Under the pieces are notes generated by a model. That model had not been told where the DNA came from. It ran no database searches and saw nothing but the letters and a program-made list of their open reading frames with translations. The position numbers and the translations under genes are program-made. Below, piece after piece: positions 1 to 9,573 of a DNA stretch of 64,000 bases (its first letter is position 1; the number at the start of each line of letters is the position of its first letter). Origin of the DNA: JARRQJ01 sp037381915 (GTDB taxonomy: Bacteria > Pseudomonadota > Gammaproteobacteria > DRLM01); NCBI GenBank assembly GCA_037381915.1, contig JARRQJ010000004.1, positions 62,001 through 126,000 on the forward strand. Reading direction: 5' to 3'.

Positions 1-386
1 ACGCGGGCCTTGAGGGCCAGGGTCTTCTTGAGTTGTTCGATCGCGTTTCCGGCCTGATATTCCTCCCAGAATCCAACCACCGCGTTAAACACCAGCAACA
101 CCAGGATGATAACCAGGTCCGCCCAGTGACCGATCACGGCGGAGAGCACTGCTGCGGCTTCGATCATCCAGGCTATCGGACCCCAGAAATAGCCGAGAAA
201 CTTGAGCAGCGGGTTGACGTGCTTCTCTTCGAGGGCATTGGGCCCGTAGCGCTCGAGCCGCTTCGCCGCCGCTTGCTTGGAAAGGCCCCTAGCAGCGGAG
301 CTGTCCAACTCCTTGAACAGGTCCTCCGCACTCATCTTCTCGGCGTCTTCCTTATTAAGTAACTTCGGCGTAGATTGCGTTGCCAT
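1..386 (-). CDS. P-type plasma-membrane H+-ATPase, N-terminal part (runs off left edge)
   Basis: Only the first 128 residues lie in the window; the rest continues past base 1. The start ATG at 386 follows a GGAAAGGA ribosome site. Residues ~19-65 form the cation-transporting ATPase N-terminal domain, with the family-typical YGPNALEEK motif. A hydrophobic hairpin around residues 70-105 (GPIAWMIEAAAVLSAVIG, then a second membrane span) ends in the FWEEYQAGNAIEQLK stretch typical of type IIIA proton pumps. The family couples ATP hydrolysis to proton export. The phosphorylation site DKTG is outside the window, so the ion is inferred from N-terminal similarity only. It lies just downstream of the acyltransferase gene. 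Confidence 0.85.
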   Translation of the reverse strand, partial: MATQSTPKLLNKEDAEKMSAEDLFKELDSSAARGLSKQAAAKRLERYGPNALEEKHVNPLLKFLGYFWGPIAWMIEAAAVLSAVIGHWADLVIILVLLVFNAVVGFWEEYQAGNAIEQLKKTLALKAR

Positions 387-431
387 AATGATCGATTCCT
401 TTCCGTACGATTGCTTGTGCGTGTCTTAAAG

Positions 432-1382
432 TCATTTCCTGCCGGGGGCTGCCGCAATATCACCACCCCAGCGGTGGTGTATCAGAACCGCGATGGCCGC
501 CGAGACCAGACGCGCCAAGGGTGGATCGGAACGCGAGGGCAGGACAATCGGTACCCGGGCTCCGATCACGATACCCGCCAGAGTGGCAGCGGCCAGGTAT
601 TCCAGATCCTTGGCCAGGATATTACCGGCGGTAAGGTCGGGGGTGAGCAAGATGTCCACATCGCCGGCGACGTCGCTGTCGATGCGCTTGGTCCGGGCCG
701 CATCGCGGGAGATGGCGTTATCGAAGGCCAAGGGGCCGTCGAGGATGGCGTTACGGATCTGCCCGCGCTGCGCCATCTTGCTCAGGCAGGCCGCGTCGAT
801 AGTCGAAGCAATAGCAGGCTGGATCACTTCCACGGCCGATAATGCAGCCACCTTCGGTACCTCGACATCGAGCAACCTGGCCAGGTCCACGGCGTTCTGC
901 ACGATCGCGGCCTTCGTCATCAGATCGGGGTCGATGTTGATCGCCGCATCGGTGACGAAGAGCAGTTTATGATAACTGGCCAACTCCACCACGAATACAT
1001 GGCTGACGCGCCGCGAGGTCCTGATGCGCTGCAGCACCGGGTGCATCAGTATATCCGTATGGATCCAACCCTTCATGAGCGCCGCCGCTTGGCCGTCGAT
1101 CACCCGCTGCACACCGCACTGTGCCGCCTCTGCATCCGAGTCCACCTCGATAATCGGATAAGTGTTGTACGCAATCCCCAGCCGCTCGCAGATAGGCTCG
1201 ATATCCCTGCTTCGTCCGATCAGGGCCGGTTCGATCATTCCTGCCTGCGCGGCCTCATGCGCCCCGGCCAGCACGTGCTCTTCCGCGGCGTCGACGACCG
1301 TCACCGGGATCGGCTCCAGGCCACGAGCCAGATCCAGTATCTCGCCCATACGCTGCGGCATAGCGGCATGTTCTCGGTTCAC
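432..1382 (-). CDS. Phosphate acetyl/butyryltransferase family protein
   Basis: The enzyme is expected to exchange CoA and phosphate on a short acyl group (acyl-CoA + Pi to acyl phosphate + CoA), the step before substrate-level ATP formation by an acyl kinase. The fold is visible as ALIGR near the N-terminus, a central ALMKGWIHTDILMHPVL segment, FVTDAAINIDPDL, DGPLAFDNAISRDAA and the C-terminal LLTPDLTAGNILAKDLEYLA. There is no fused enoyl-CoA hydratase domain, unlike many relatives. The frame extends to a TTG at 1460 that overlaps the upstream gene, but the GTG at 1382 has a GAGGGG site 8 nt before it and is preferred. No kinase gene lies in the window. Whether the substrate is acetyl- or butyryl-CoA cannot be told. 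Confidence 0.85.
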   Translation of the reverse strand: MNREHAAMPQRMGEILDLARGLEPIPVTVVDAAEEHVLAGAHEAAQAGMIEPALIGRSRDIEPICERLGIAYNTYPIIEVDSDAEAAQCGVQRVIDGQAAALMKGWIHTDILMHPVLQRIRTSRRVSHVFVVELASYHKLLFVTDAAINIDPDLMTKAAIVQNAVDLARLLDVEVPKVAALSAVEVIQPAIASTIDAACLSKMAQRGQIRNAILDGPLAFDNAISRDAARTKRIDSDVAGDVDILLTPDLTAGNILAKDLEYLAAATLAGIVIGARVPIVLPSRSDPPLARLVSAAIAVLIHHRWGGDIAAAPGRK

Positions 1383-1416
1383 GTCGGTTTCCCCTCGCCT
1401 CGCAAAATCCTGCGGA

Positions 1417-1779
1417 TCACGCGTCGTGAGGTTCAGGCTTTTCTGGTGCGAATTCGTCAAGCGCCTCGAACAACGGCACCAGGTACATCAAGGCCGGCCC
1501 GCCATGCATCAGCACAGCCTGGAATCCCGCCTCCACCATTTCGTCGCGGGAGGCCCCGGTGCGTACGGCATGTTTCACGTGAACCGCGATGCACCATTCG
1601 CATTGTCCTGCCACCGACAACGCCACATTGATGAGTTCCTTGTGCTTGGCGCTGAGCGCCGTCCCGCCCTCCGCCTTTTTCATGAAATTGAAAAACGCGT
1701 TGATCTCTGAGGGATATTTATCCTTGAGTCGGTCTGTCAGACGCGTCACTTCTAATACCCTGTCGTTCATGCGTTCCAT
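1417..1779 (-). CDS. Carboxymuconolactone decarboxylase / AhpD-like family protein
   Basis: A 120-residue all-helical protein of the CMD/AhpD family. The centre carries a redox CxxC pair (CEWC, about residue 59) followed by IAVHVKHAVRTGASRDEM, the usual AhpD-type helix. Such proteins are often small disulfide reductases or peroxidase partners rather than true decarboxylases. The gene sits between PEP synthase and the phosphate acyltransferase, about 35 nt upstream of the latter's preferred start, so it is probably co-transcribed. A role in redox protection of this pyruvate cluster is inference; the substrate is unknown. Confidence 0.8.
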   Translation of the reverse strand: MERMNDRVLEVTRLTDRLKDKYPSEINAFFNFMKKAEGGTALSAKHKELINVALSVAGQCEWCIAVHVKHAVRTGASRDEMVEAGFQAVLMHGGPALMYLVPLFEALDEFAPEKPEPHDA

Positions 1780-1857
1780 GTTTCCGGTTTCCTTCAGGTC
1801 ATATATTCGCTTTCACACCCACACCCGTGTCGGCGCACTTAGCAAGTACCGCAACGG

Positions 1858-4246
1858 TCATGATGCCTCTCGGCGCACTGGGTGCTTGAGGCGCTTTTCC
1901 TCCTCCAATATCTTACGGGTGGTCTTGAGCACCGTGTCGGGATTGAGGCTGATGGAATCGATACCGATCTCCACCAGGTATTCCACCATTTCCGGATAAT
2001 CGGACGGCGCCTGGCCGCAGATGCCGGAGTGGCGGCCGTTGCGCCGTGCCCCCTCCACCGTCTGGCGGATCAACTCCTTGACGCCGGGATCGCGTTCGTC
2101 GAAATCGAAGGCCACAATCTCAGAGTCACGATCCACGCCTAAAGTGAGCTGGGTAAGATCGTTGGAACCGATGGAAAACCCGTCGAACAGCTTGGCGAAG
2201 GCGTCGATCTGCACCACATTATTCGGTATCTCGCACATGACGTAGACCTCCAGGTCGTTCTCACCGCGCTTGAGACCGTGCGCTGCCATCGCCTCCAACA
2301 CCTTCTGCCCCTCCTGCACCCGGCGGCAGAACGGGACCATGAGCTTGACATTGGTCAGACCCATCACGTCGCGTACCCGCTTCATGGCTTCGCACTCCAG
2401 GGCAAAGCCCTCGGCGTACGCGGGGTGGGCATAACGGGAGGCGCCGCGAAAGCCCAGCATGGGGTTGTCTTCCTGCGGCTCGCGACAGGCGCACGATCAC
2501 CGGGCGAGGGTAGAACGCCGCGGCGATGGTTCCCACGCCCTCGGAAAGGCGGCTCACGAAATAGTCGGTCGGCCGTTCGAAGGAATGGGTCAATTCGTCA
2601 ATCTCGGCGCGCACCCTGGGATCGTCGATCTTCTCAGGGTGTACCAGTGCCATCGGATGCACTTTGATGTCCTCGGCGATGATGAATTCCATGCGTGCCA
2701 ATCCAACGCCGTCGTTGGGAAGTAACCGTGCTTGGAAAGCAACGTCCGGATTGCCGATGTTGACCATCACGTGCGTCCGCGGCCTCTGCAGAGTGGATAG
2801 ATCGGTACGCACGCTTTTCACCGGGATGCGTCCGGCATACACGTGGCCGATATCGCCTTCCGCGCAGGAGACGGTCACTTCCTCGCCGGTTTGGATCGAT
2901 TCGGTGGCATCGTCGCAGCCGACCACCGCCGGCACCCCCAGTTCGCGCGCAACGATGGCCGCGTGACAGGTGCGGCGTCCGCCGCGGTTGGTCACAATCG
3001 CCGCCGCGGTCTTCATCACCGTGCCCCAGTCCGGCGTCGTCGTGTCTGCCACCAGCACCTCGCCGGGCTGGAATCGGTCCAACTGCGCCACATCGGTGAT
3101 CACGTGCGCTTTGCCGGCAGCGACCTTCCCACCCACGGCGCGGCCGGTGGCGCGCACCTCACCCTTGCCTTGCAGTTCATACTCTTCGAGGACGTTCACC
3201 GCCTTCTGCGAGGCCACCGTTTCCGGTCGTGCCTGCACCAGGTAGATCTTGCCGTCGATGCCGTCCTTGGCCCATTCCATATCCATGGGCACGGGATGCC
3301 CAGCCTTGGCGCTGTAGTGTGCTTCGATCTTGATCGCCGCATCGGCGAGCTGCAACACCTCGTCATCGCCGATGCAGAAACGCCGTTGATCCTCCTTCGG
3401 CGTGGACACGTTGCGGGTCGTGTCGCGGCCGGCACTTTCCGCATACACCATCTTGATTTCCTTGCCGCCAAGCGACCTGCGCAATACCGCGCGGTGACCT
3501 GCCTTGAAGGTCGGTTTGAAGACATAGAACTCGTCCGGGTCGACGGTTCCTTGCACGACGTTCTCGCCCAAGCCGTAGGCGCCGGTGATGAACACCACGT
3601 CACGAAAGCCGGTCTCGGTATCGAGGGAGAAGATCACGCCGCTCGCCGCCAGATCCGAGCGCACCATTTTCATCACGCCCACCGACAGCAAGACCTTGAA
3701 ATGATCAAACCCATTGTCGATGCGATAGCGAATCGCGCGGTCCATGAACAGGCTGGCAAAACAGCGCCGCACCGCGTCGAGAAGCTTGGCCTCGCCACTA
3801 ATATTCAGAAAGGTTTCGTGCTGGCCGGCGAAACTGGCGGTCGGCAGATCTTCGGCGGTGGCGGAGCTGCGCACCGCAACGGTGAGCTGCGGCCCGTACT
3901 CGTCCTCAAGTTTGCGGTAAGCCTCGACTATCTGCCTGGCAAGATTCTCAGGCAGGGGCGCGCCGTAGACAATCTCACGCGCTACGCGTGCGCGGCGCGC
4001 CAGATCATCGACATCATTCACATTCAGGCCGTCCAGCGCCTGGTGTAGCTTAGTCCACGCGTCTGCCTGATCGAGCACATAGCGGTAGGCCTGAGCGGTG
4101 ACCGCGAAGCCATCGGGGACGTTGACGCCTTTGGGGGTCAATTCGCGGTACATCTCGCCCAATGACGCATTCTTGCCGCCTACCGAGGGTACATCATCGA
4201 TGCCGATCTCTTCGAAATAACGGATGAAACGTTGCTCTTTATCCAT
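1858..4246 (-). pseudogene. ppsA: Phosphoenolpyruvate synthase, disrupted by a small deletion and frameshift
   Basis: PEP synthase makes PEP from pyruvate and ATP (PEP + AMP + Pi). The start at 4246 has GGAGG six nt upstream. The first part (4246 to about 2483) holds the ATP-grasp domain (VPSVGGKNASLGEM, VAVRSSATAEDLP) and the swivelling domain with the phospho-His loop GGRRTCHAAIVARELGVPAV. The C-terminal barrel continues in another frame to 1858, with the conserved ENPMLGFRGA-like entry and the catalytic GICGQAPSDYP cysteine motif. At about 2482/2483 the text jumps from VIVRLS straight to EPQEDNPMLGF. Known PPS proteins have about 15-17 residues there (a DFK.NEY...GG.-type segment), so roughly 50 bases are missing and the frame shifts. 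The first frame then runs on out of phase to a stop at 2261. Either the gene is inactive or the assembly lost a short segment. Confidence 0.85.
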
Positions 4247-4412
4247 TGATTGCCTCCGTTGCCAATTTACAGATGCGGCCGGACGCCGCGTCCGCCTTTG
4301 ATCGGTTTATTGGGCGCCTGCCCAAGACTAGCGCCGCCGCCGCAGACCCGGATATAGACACCGGGAATGTTTGGGCGCATCCAAACGGTCATCGGCGCTG
4401 CGCTCGGCGACG

Positions 4413-5450
4413 TCAGCCTTTCCGCGCCCCGAGCATTTCCCGCACCGCCTGGCTGATATCCTGCGGCCGCGGAATCGACGCCCGCTCCAGCTCGGCGTTG
4501 TACGGTGTCGGCACGTCGGCAGCCCCCAGGCGCCGCACCGACGAGTCAAGCTCAAAAAACGCCGTTTCGTTCAGGCTCGCCGCGATCTCGGCGCCGGCGC
4601 CGCCGAAGCGGCAGTCCTCTTCCACCACAATCGCGCGATGCGTGTGCGCCAGCGACTCGCGCAATGCCCCCAGGTCGATCGGCCTCAGGCTGCGCAAGTC
4701 AATGACCTCGACCTCGATACCGTTCGAGGCAAGCTCCCCCGCCGCTTCCATGACCACGGGCACCATGCGGTGCCAGGCGATCACTGTCGCATCTTTTCCG
4801 CGCCGGCGCAGGGTCGCCGCGTGCATCGGGGGCGGCGCGGCAGCGACATCAAACGGTCCTTTAGTGAAGTATAGTAGTTCGTGTTCCAGCACGATGACCG
4901 GGTCGTCTGCCGTGATCGCCTGGGAAAGCTGCCAATAGGAATCCTGCGGGGTGGCCGGAGCCACGACGCGTAATCCTGGCACGTTCATGAGAACGTGTTC
5001 AAGCCGCTGCGAGTGCTGCGCCGCGAGCTGCTTCGCCACCCCTCCCGGCATGCGTACCACCAACGGCACCTGCAGCTGGCCGCCCGACATGTAACGCAAC
5101 TTGGCGGCCAGGTTGATGATGGCATCCAAGGCCAGCAGGGCGAAATTGACGGTCATGATCTCGACCACGGGGCGCCCGCCCGCCAGCGCCGCACCTACGG
5201 CCAAGCCGACGAAACTGTTCTCCGAGATCGGCGTGTCGCGCACGCGCCACTCGCCATACTTGGCGTACAGACCCTGCGTCACACGGTAGCTGCCCCCGAA
5301 GAGTCCGACGTCCTCGCCGAGGACGAACACCGCATCGTCACGCTCCATCGCCTGATCCAGGGCAACGTTCAGGGCCTCCCATACTTGCAATTCCGACCCC
5401 GCCCGAGCGGTTCCAATACCCCCCAGATTGTCATTGCGCTGCGGCGTCAT
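4413..5450 (-). CDS. Pyruvate/2-oxo acid dehydrogenase E1 component, beta subunit
   Basis: A 345-residue transketolase-like beta subunit of the thiamine-diphosphate E1 enzyme, partner of the upstream alpha subunit. Recognisable family segments are EALNVALDQAMERDDAVFVLGEDVG at the N-terminus (cofactor Glu), RDTPISENSFVGLAVGAA, NFALLALDAIINLAAKLRYMSGG, and the C-terminal transketolase domain with DLRSLRPIDL and VVEEDCRFGGAGAEIAA. The start ATG overlaps the alpha-subunit stop by 4 bp, so the two are translationally coupled. E2 (acyltransferase) and E3 genes are absent from the window. Pyruvate is the likeliest substrate, but acetoin dehydrogenase E1 looks very similar and is not excluded. Confidence 0.88.
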   Translation of the reverse strand: MTPQRNDNLGGIGTARAGSELQVWEALNVALDQAMERDDAVFVLGEDVGLFGGSYRVTQGLYAKYGEWRVRDTPISENSFVGLAVGAALAGGRPVVEIMTVNFALLALDAIINLAAKLRYMSGGQLQVPLVVRMPGGVAKQLAAQHSQRLEHVLMNVPGLRVVAPATPQDSYWQLSQAITADDPVIVLEHELLYFTKGPFDVAAAPPPMHAATLRRRGKDATVIAWHRMVPVVMEAAGELASNGIEVEVIDLRSLRPIDLGALRESLAHTHRAIVVEEDCRFGGAGAEIAASLNETAFFELDSSVRRLGAADVPTPYNAELERASIPRPQDISQAVREMLGARKG

Positions 5451-6424
5451 GGCCGCCCTCCGTACAGATCAAGCGATTCCTTGTAGACATTCGCGCTCAG
5501 CTCCCTCGGCGGCGGACTTTCGGCGGCGAAACGCACGGCCTCCTCAAGCACGGCGTGCACCCCTTGCTCGACTCCTCGGCAGTCCGCCTCACTCAACCAG
5601 GACTCCCTGAGCGCCCGCTCGCGGAAAGACTTCAGCGGATCGCGGGCACGCAGCTCGGCCACTTCCAGCACCGAGCGGTAGGCACCGGAGTCGGCCATGG
5701 AATGGCCCCGGTAACGATAGGTTTCGCACTCGAGCAAATAAGGTCCGTTGCCGGCGCGTACATGCTCCAGCGCAGCGTGCGTCGCCTCATACACAGCCAG
5801 GACATCCATGCCGTCGACACGTCGCCCGTCGATGCCATAGGCCGACGCACGCCGATAGATCTCCGCTACCGCGGAGTGGCGGTGGATCTCTGTGCCGATC
5901 TGATAGTGGTTGTTCTCACAGATGAACAGCACCGGCAGCTTCCACAGCGCGGCCATATTGAGCGTCTCGTGGAACGTTCCCTGATTGGCCGCGCCGTCGC
6001 CGAAATAGCACAGAACGACTTCAGGCGCATCATGCATGCGGAGCCAATAGCCGATGCCGGCGGCGATCGGAAACGTTTCGCCGACAATTGCGTAGCCGCC
6101 AAAAAAGCGGCGCTCGGCATTGAATAGATGCATGGAGCCTCCATAGCCGCCGGAGCACCCGGTGGCTCGACCGAACAGCTCGGCCATCACGGTCTGTGGA
6201 CTGACTCCCCAGACCATCGCGTGCACATGCTCACGGTATGTGCTTACCACGTAATCACCCTGCTCGGCGGCACGCAGGCTGCCGACTGCCACCGCTTCTT
6301 CGCCGGGGTAGAGATGCAGGAAGCCGCCGATATTCCCTTGTGCGTACTGCTGCGCCGCAGCTTGCTCGAACTGCCGCGCCAGGGTCATGTCGTAGAAGAA
6401 TTGCCGGGCGAGTGTGCGCTGCAT
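5447..6424 (-). CDS. Pyruvate/2-oxo acid dehydrogenase E1 component, alpha subunit
   Basis: The thiamine-diphosphate-binding alpha subunit of a two-subunit E1. It carries the ThDP/Mg motif GDGAANQGTFHETLN followed by ICENNHYQIGT, the active-site loop region ETYRYRGHSMADSGAYR, and GGFLHLYPGEEAVAVG near the N-terminus. The frame is open up to an ATG at 6535, but family alignment begins near RTLARQFFYDM. The ATG at 6424 has a GAGG site 8 nt before it, so it was chosen; an ATG at 6430 is the other candidate. It is followed by the beta subunit with a 4-bp overlap and then by ppsA. It decarboxylates pyruvate (or acetoin) and passes the acyl group to an E2 that is not in this window. Confidence 0.88.
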   Translation of the reverse strand: MQRTLARQFFYDMTLARQFEQAAAQQYAQGNIGGFLHLYPGEEAVAVGSLRAAEQGDYVVSTYREHVHAMVWGVSPQTVMAELFGRATGCSGGYGGSMHLFNAERRFFGGYAIVGETFPIAAGIGYWLRMHDAPEVVLCYFGDGAANQGTFHETLNMAALWKLPVLFICENNHYQIGTEIHRHSAVAEIYRRASAYGIDGRRVDGMDVLAVYEATHAALEHVRAGNGPYLLECETYRYRGHSMADSGAYRSVLEVAELRARDPLKSFRERALRESWLSEADCRGVEQGVHAVLEEAVRFAAESPPPRELSANVYKESLDLYGGRP

Positions 6425-6852
6425 CGCCATTCCCTCAACAGCGTATGTACATGCCAGCTTCGACCTGATCGCGGATGAAAAATTCAGGCCGCTTGTTCGC
6501 CCGTCGGCATCCAGCTCTTGCATGCCCCGATACATAAGACCAAGTGGAGCGATAAGGCTTTAAGTCACGACGCGGTCGTAGCCGATCTATCGCTCAATCT
6601 GAACGGTGTTGACGGATGTCATCGTCTGTCTTGACAGTTTAGACACGAATGAAAATCTGCTGACGCGCTATTACCACCTCGCCGCCTCCGCGCGCGTCTC
6701 ATCTGGCTGAGATCGAATTAGTAGTGTATTCAATACCTCAACAGAGTGCCGAAAGTCCTCTGGGATTGCAGCCTGTACAGAACGCAGAGGCCACAAGGGG
6801 ACGGCTGTTCCCCCAAAATGCGAGTTCGAATACCCCGCGTTCCGGGCGGCGA
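6425..6852. other. Intergenic region upstream of the E1 genes, no gene recognised
   Basis: About 430 bases between the end of glgP and the E1 alpha start. No convincing coding frame was found. A dyad CTGTC-TT-GACAG at 6626-6637 could be an operator for the downstream genes. A short inverted repeat GGGGA...TCCCC near 6800-6816 just after glgP could weakly terminate it. Neither assignment is firm. Confidence 0.3.
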
Positions 6853-9369
6853 TTATCGATACCACAAGATAAAATCCGTCTCCAGCGGTACCGAGGCGTC
6901 GTCATGGACAGGAACGATGCGTGGCGTATAATCCGAGGCCGGCCGTTCGGACGATACGCTGCCTTGATAGACATATGCATTGGCCGAACCGGCAAGCGAT
7001 TCCCCGCGCTTCAGGGATTGGCGGAACGGCTCCCCGCCTTCAATCGGGTCAGCATACAACTCCACGCGTATTGCCTCTGATGGCAGCTCGTCCAAATACA
7101 CTTGCACATCAAAATGATATCCGCTCTCTGTTGGGGCCGAGGAGACGTTGCCAAAATGTATTCGCTGCCAGTGTTGGACCAATTGCTGTTGCCAGTTGTG
7201 TAACTCGACCGCTGTGCCTGCCGCGCGCCGCCGGTAGGACTCGGCCAGCCGTGCGTAGTATCTCTCCACGTATTCCCGCAGCATGCGGTTGGTCGAAAAC
7301 TGTGTGGTCAGGCATGCCATGCTCTCACGCATGCGGCTGACCCACTCTCTTGGGAGCCCGGTTTCGTCGCGCCGGTAGTAGCAGGGGACCACTTCGGTTT
7401 CCAGCATGCGATAGAGTTGTTCCGCTTCAGCAAGGTCCAACGCCGCGGCATCATCATGCTCGCGGCCATCGCCCAACGCCCACCCGACCCCGGGTGCGAA
7501 GGCTTCCGCCCACCAGCCGTCCAATTCCGAGAGATTCAAGCCACCGTTGACCAGCACTTTCATGCCGCTGGTACCACAGGCCTCCCAAGGCCGACGGGGG
7601 GTATTAATCCACACATCCACCCCCTGAGTAAGCTGTCCAGCAACGACCAGGTCGTAGTCTTCCACAAACACCACCCGCCCGCGCACTTCGGGCCGTGCCA
7701 GAAATACCTGCCACTCACGCAACATGGCCTTGCCTTTCGCGTCGTGCGGATGTGCCTTGCCTGCGATAACCAGCTGCACCGGCCGGTCACGGCTGCAGAG
7801 GAGGTGCAGCAGGCGCTCGCCGTCACGCAGCAACAGGTTGGTGCGCTTGTACTCGGTAAAACGACGCGCAAAGCCCAGAGTCAGTACATCGGGATCCAGC
7901 AGGCTATTGCCGTCAAATTCGCCAACCTGGGTCATGGTGACCCCGCGCGCGCCCTGCTGGCGCGCCGCGCGGTCTCTCAGGAACGCCACCAGCCGCTGGC
8001 GACCCTCACAGCGGAAGTGCCATAAGAGATCGTCATCCAGCTGTCGCAAATCTGCCTCCACTGTTTCCAAGGCACCTCGCCAGCGCGACTTTCCGCAAGC
8101 ATCGGTCCACAGCGCATCCGCGCCAGCCGAGTCCCAGCTCGGTACGTGCACCCCGTTGGTCACGTGACCCACGGGCACCTCATGGCGCGGCCAATGGGGG
8201 AACAGCGGTTGAAAGATATGTCGACTGACCTCGCCGTGCAGGCGGCTCACGCCATTGACGGCACCCGAGCCACGCACCGCCAGATAGGCCATGTGGAACG
8301 GCTCATCGGCCATGCCGGTAATGCGTCCGAGCGCCAGGAGTTCATCCAGGTCTAAACCCAGTTCGCGTGCATAATCTTGAAAGTATAAGGTGAACAGATC
8401 CGGTGGGAAGCGGTCGAAGCCTGCTTCCACCGGTGTGTGCGTCGTGAACAGGTTGCCCGCGCGCGTGGCGCACATGGCCACGGAAAAGGCTTGGCTGGTA
8501 CCAACCATGAAATGGCGGGCACGCTCCAGGATCGCGAAGGCCGCATGCCCTTCGTTCAGGTGGCATACCGGACAATCCAAGCCGAGCGTCTCCAGCAAGC
8601 GCCAACCGCCAATGCCCAATACCATTTCCTGCTGCAGGCGCATCTCGGTTCCGCCGCCGTAGAGCTCGCTGGTAATACCGCGATCGCCTGGAGCGTTGAG
8701 CAAATCATTACTGTCGAGCAGTAACAGAGAGCGCCGTCCCACCTGTGCGTGCCAGGTACGCAGCCGCAACGACCGTCCGGGCAGCTCAAGCTTGATAACC
8801 ACCCACTCACCCTTGTCATCCCGTAAGGGTACTACCGGCAACATGGTCGGATCGTTGAAGGGATAGAATTCCAATTGCTCGCCACGCACATCCAATACCT
8901 GACGAAAATAGCCCTGCTCGTAGAGCAATCCCACACCGACCAGCGGCACATCCAGGTCGCAGGCGGTTTTCAGGTAGTCTCCGGCCAGGATCCCCAGTCC
9001 ACCCGAGTAGATAGGCAGCGACTCGCTGAGCCCGAACTCCATACTGAAGTATGCGATCTGGCCGGTGAAGACATTTTGCTCGCGAGACGAAAACCACGCC
9101 GGGCTCTGGAAATGTTCCTCACGCGCGGCAAGCTGCTCTTGCAACGCCGACAAAAACCGATTGTCCCCGGCCAGTTCGCTCAAACGTCGATCCGAAACGG
9201 TTTCGAGTATTAACCAGGGATTCTCAGTCGCGTCCCACAGTTGGCGGTCAACCGCCCGCCATAAGTCATCCGCACCATGATGCCAGCTCCAGCGCAAATC
9301 CAGTGCGAGCGTAGCCAGGCCCTGCAAGGATTCCGGCAAGGCGCGGGGTAAGTAATGGCTGATTTGCAT
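6853..9369 (-). CDS. glgP: Alpha-glucan (glycogen) phosphorylase
   Basis: Releases glucose 1-phosphate from glycogen or maltodextrin ends. About 838 residues of the shorter GT35 type (alpha-glucan phosphorylase family). It has IAYFSMEFGLSESLPIYSGGLG near residue 110, HLNEGHAAF, TTHTPVEAGFDRFP, GFARRFTEYKR, and the pyridoxal-phosphate site EACGTSGMKVLVNGGLNLS with the Schiff-base lysine. Its C-terminus carries the usual DVQVYLDEL...RVELYADP tail. The ATG at 9369 has a GGGGG site 4-5 nt upstream; the frame's earlier ATG at 9402 has none. It lies with glgX and a histidine phosphatase in a same-strand glycogen breakdown group. Confidence 0.92.
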   Translation of the reverse strand: MQISHYLPRALPESLQGLATLALDLRWSWHHGADDLWRAVDRQLWDATENPWLILETVSDRRLSELAGDNRFLSALQEQLAAREEHFQSPAWFSSREQNVFTGQIAYFSMEFGLSESLPIYSGGLGILAGDYLKTACDLDVPLVGVGLLYEQGYFRQVLDVRGEQLEFYPFNDPTMLPVVPLRDDKGEWVVIKLELPGRSLRLRTWHAQVGRRSLLLLDSNDLLNAPGDRGITSELYGGGTEMRLQQEMVLGIGGWRLLETLGLDCPVCHLNEGHAAFAILERARHFMVGTSQAFSVAMCATRAGNLFTTHTPVEAGFDRFPPDLFTLYFQDYARELGLDLDELLALGRITGMADEPFHMAYLAVRGSGAVNGVSRLHGEVSRHIFQPLFPHWPRHEVPVGHVTNGVHVPSWDSAGADALWTDACGKSRWRGALETVEADLRQLDDDLLWHFRCEGRQRLVAFLRDRAARQQGARGVTMTQVGEFDGNSLLDPDVLTLGFARRFTEYKRTNLLLRDGERLLHLLCSRDRPVQLVIAGKAHPHDAKGKAMLREWQVFLARPEVRGRVVFVEDYDLVVAGQLTQGVDVWINTPRRPWEACGTSGMKVLVNGGLNLSELDGWWAEAFAPGVGWALGDGREHDDAAALDLAEAEQLYRMLETEVVPCYYRRDETGLPREWVSRMRESMACLTTQFSTNRMLREYVERYYARLAESYRRRAAGTAVELHNWQQQLVQHWQRIHFGNVSSAPTESGYHFDVQVYLDELPSEAIRVELYADPIEGGEPFRQSLKRGESLAGSANAYVYQGSVSSERPASDYTPRIVPVHDDASVPLETDFILWYR

Positions 9370-9573
9370 AATGCCCCCAGACTGAGTGGATACCCCCGGC
9401 ATAGCGGGCCACGGCGCAGCTTGACTGACCCAATGGCTTGACAGCCGGAGAACTCTCGGACTTCAGCTTCACCGCGGTTATCGCGCCGACCCTGCAGGCA
9501 TATCAAGCCCGCTATCAGGCTCTTTGCTCTTCCTATGTATGCTCCTCGAAGAATAGTCTACAGCTGACCATAG

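Noticed and set aside
6625..6665. Plus-strand sigma-70 promoter (TTGACA at 6631)
   Set aside because: A good -35 match, but no acceptable -10 follows at 16-18 nt and no plus-strand gene lies downstream.
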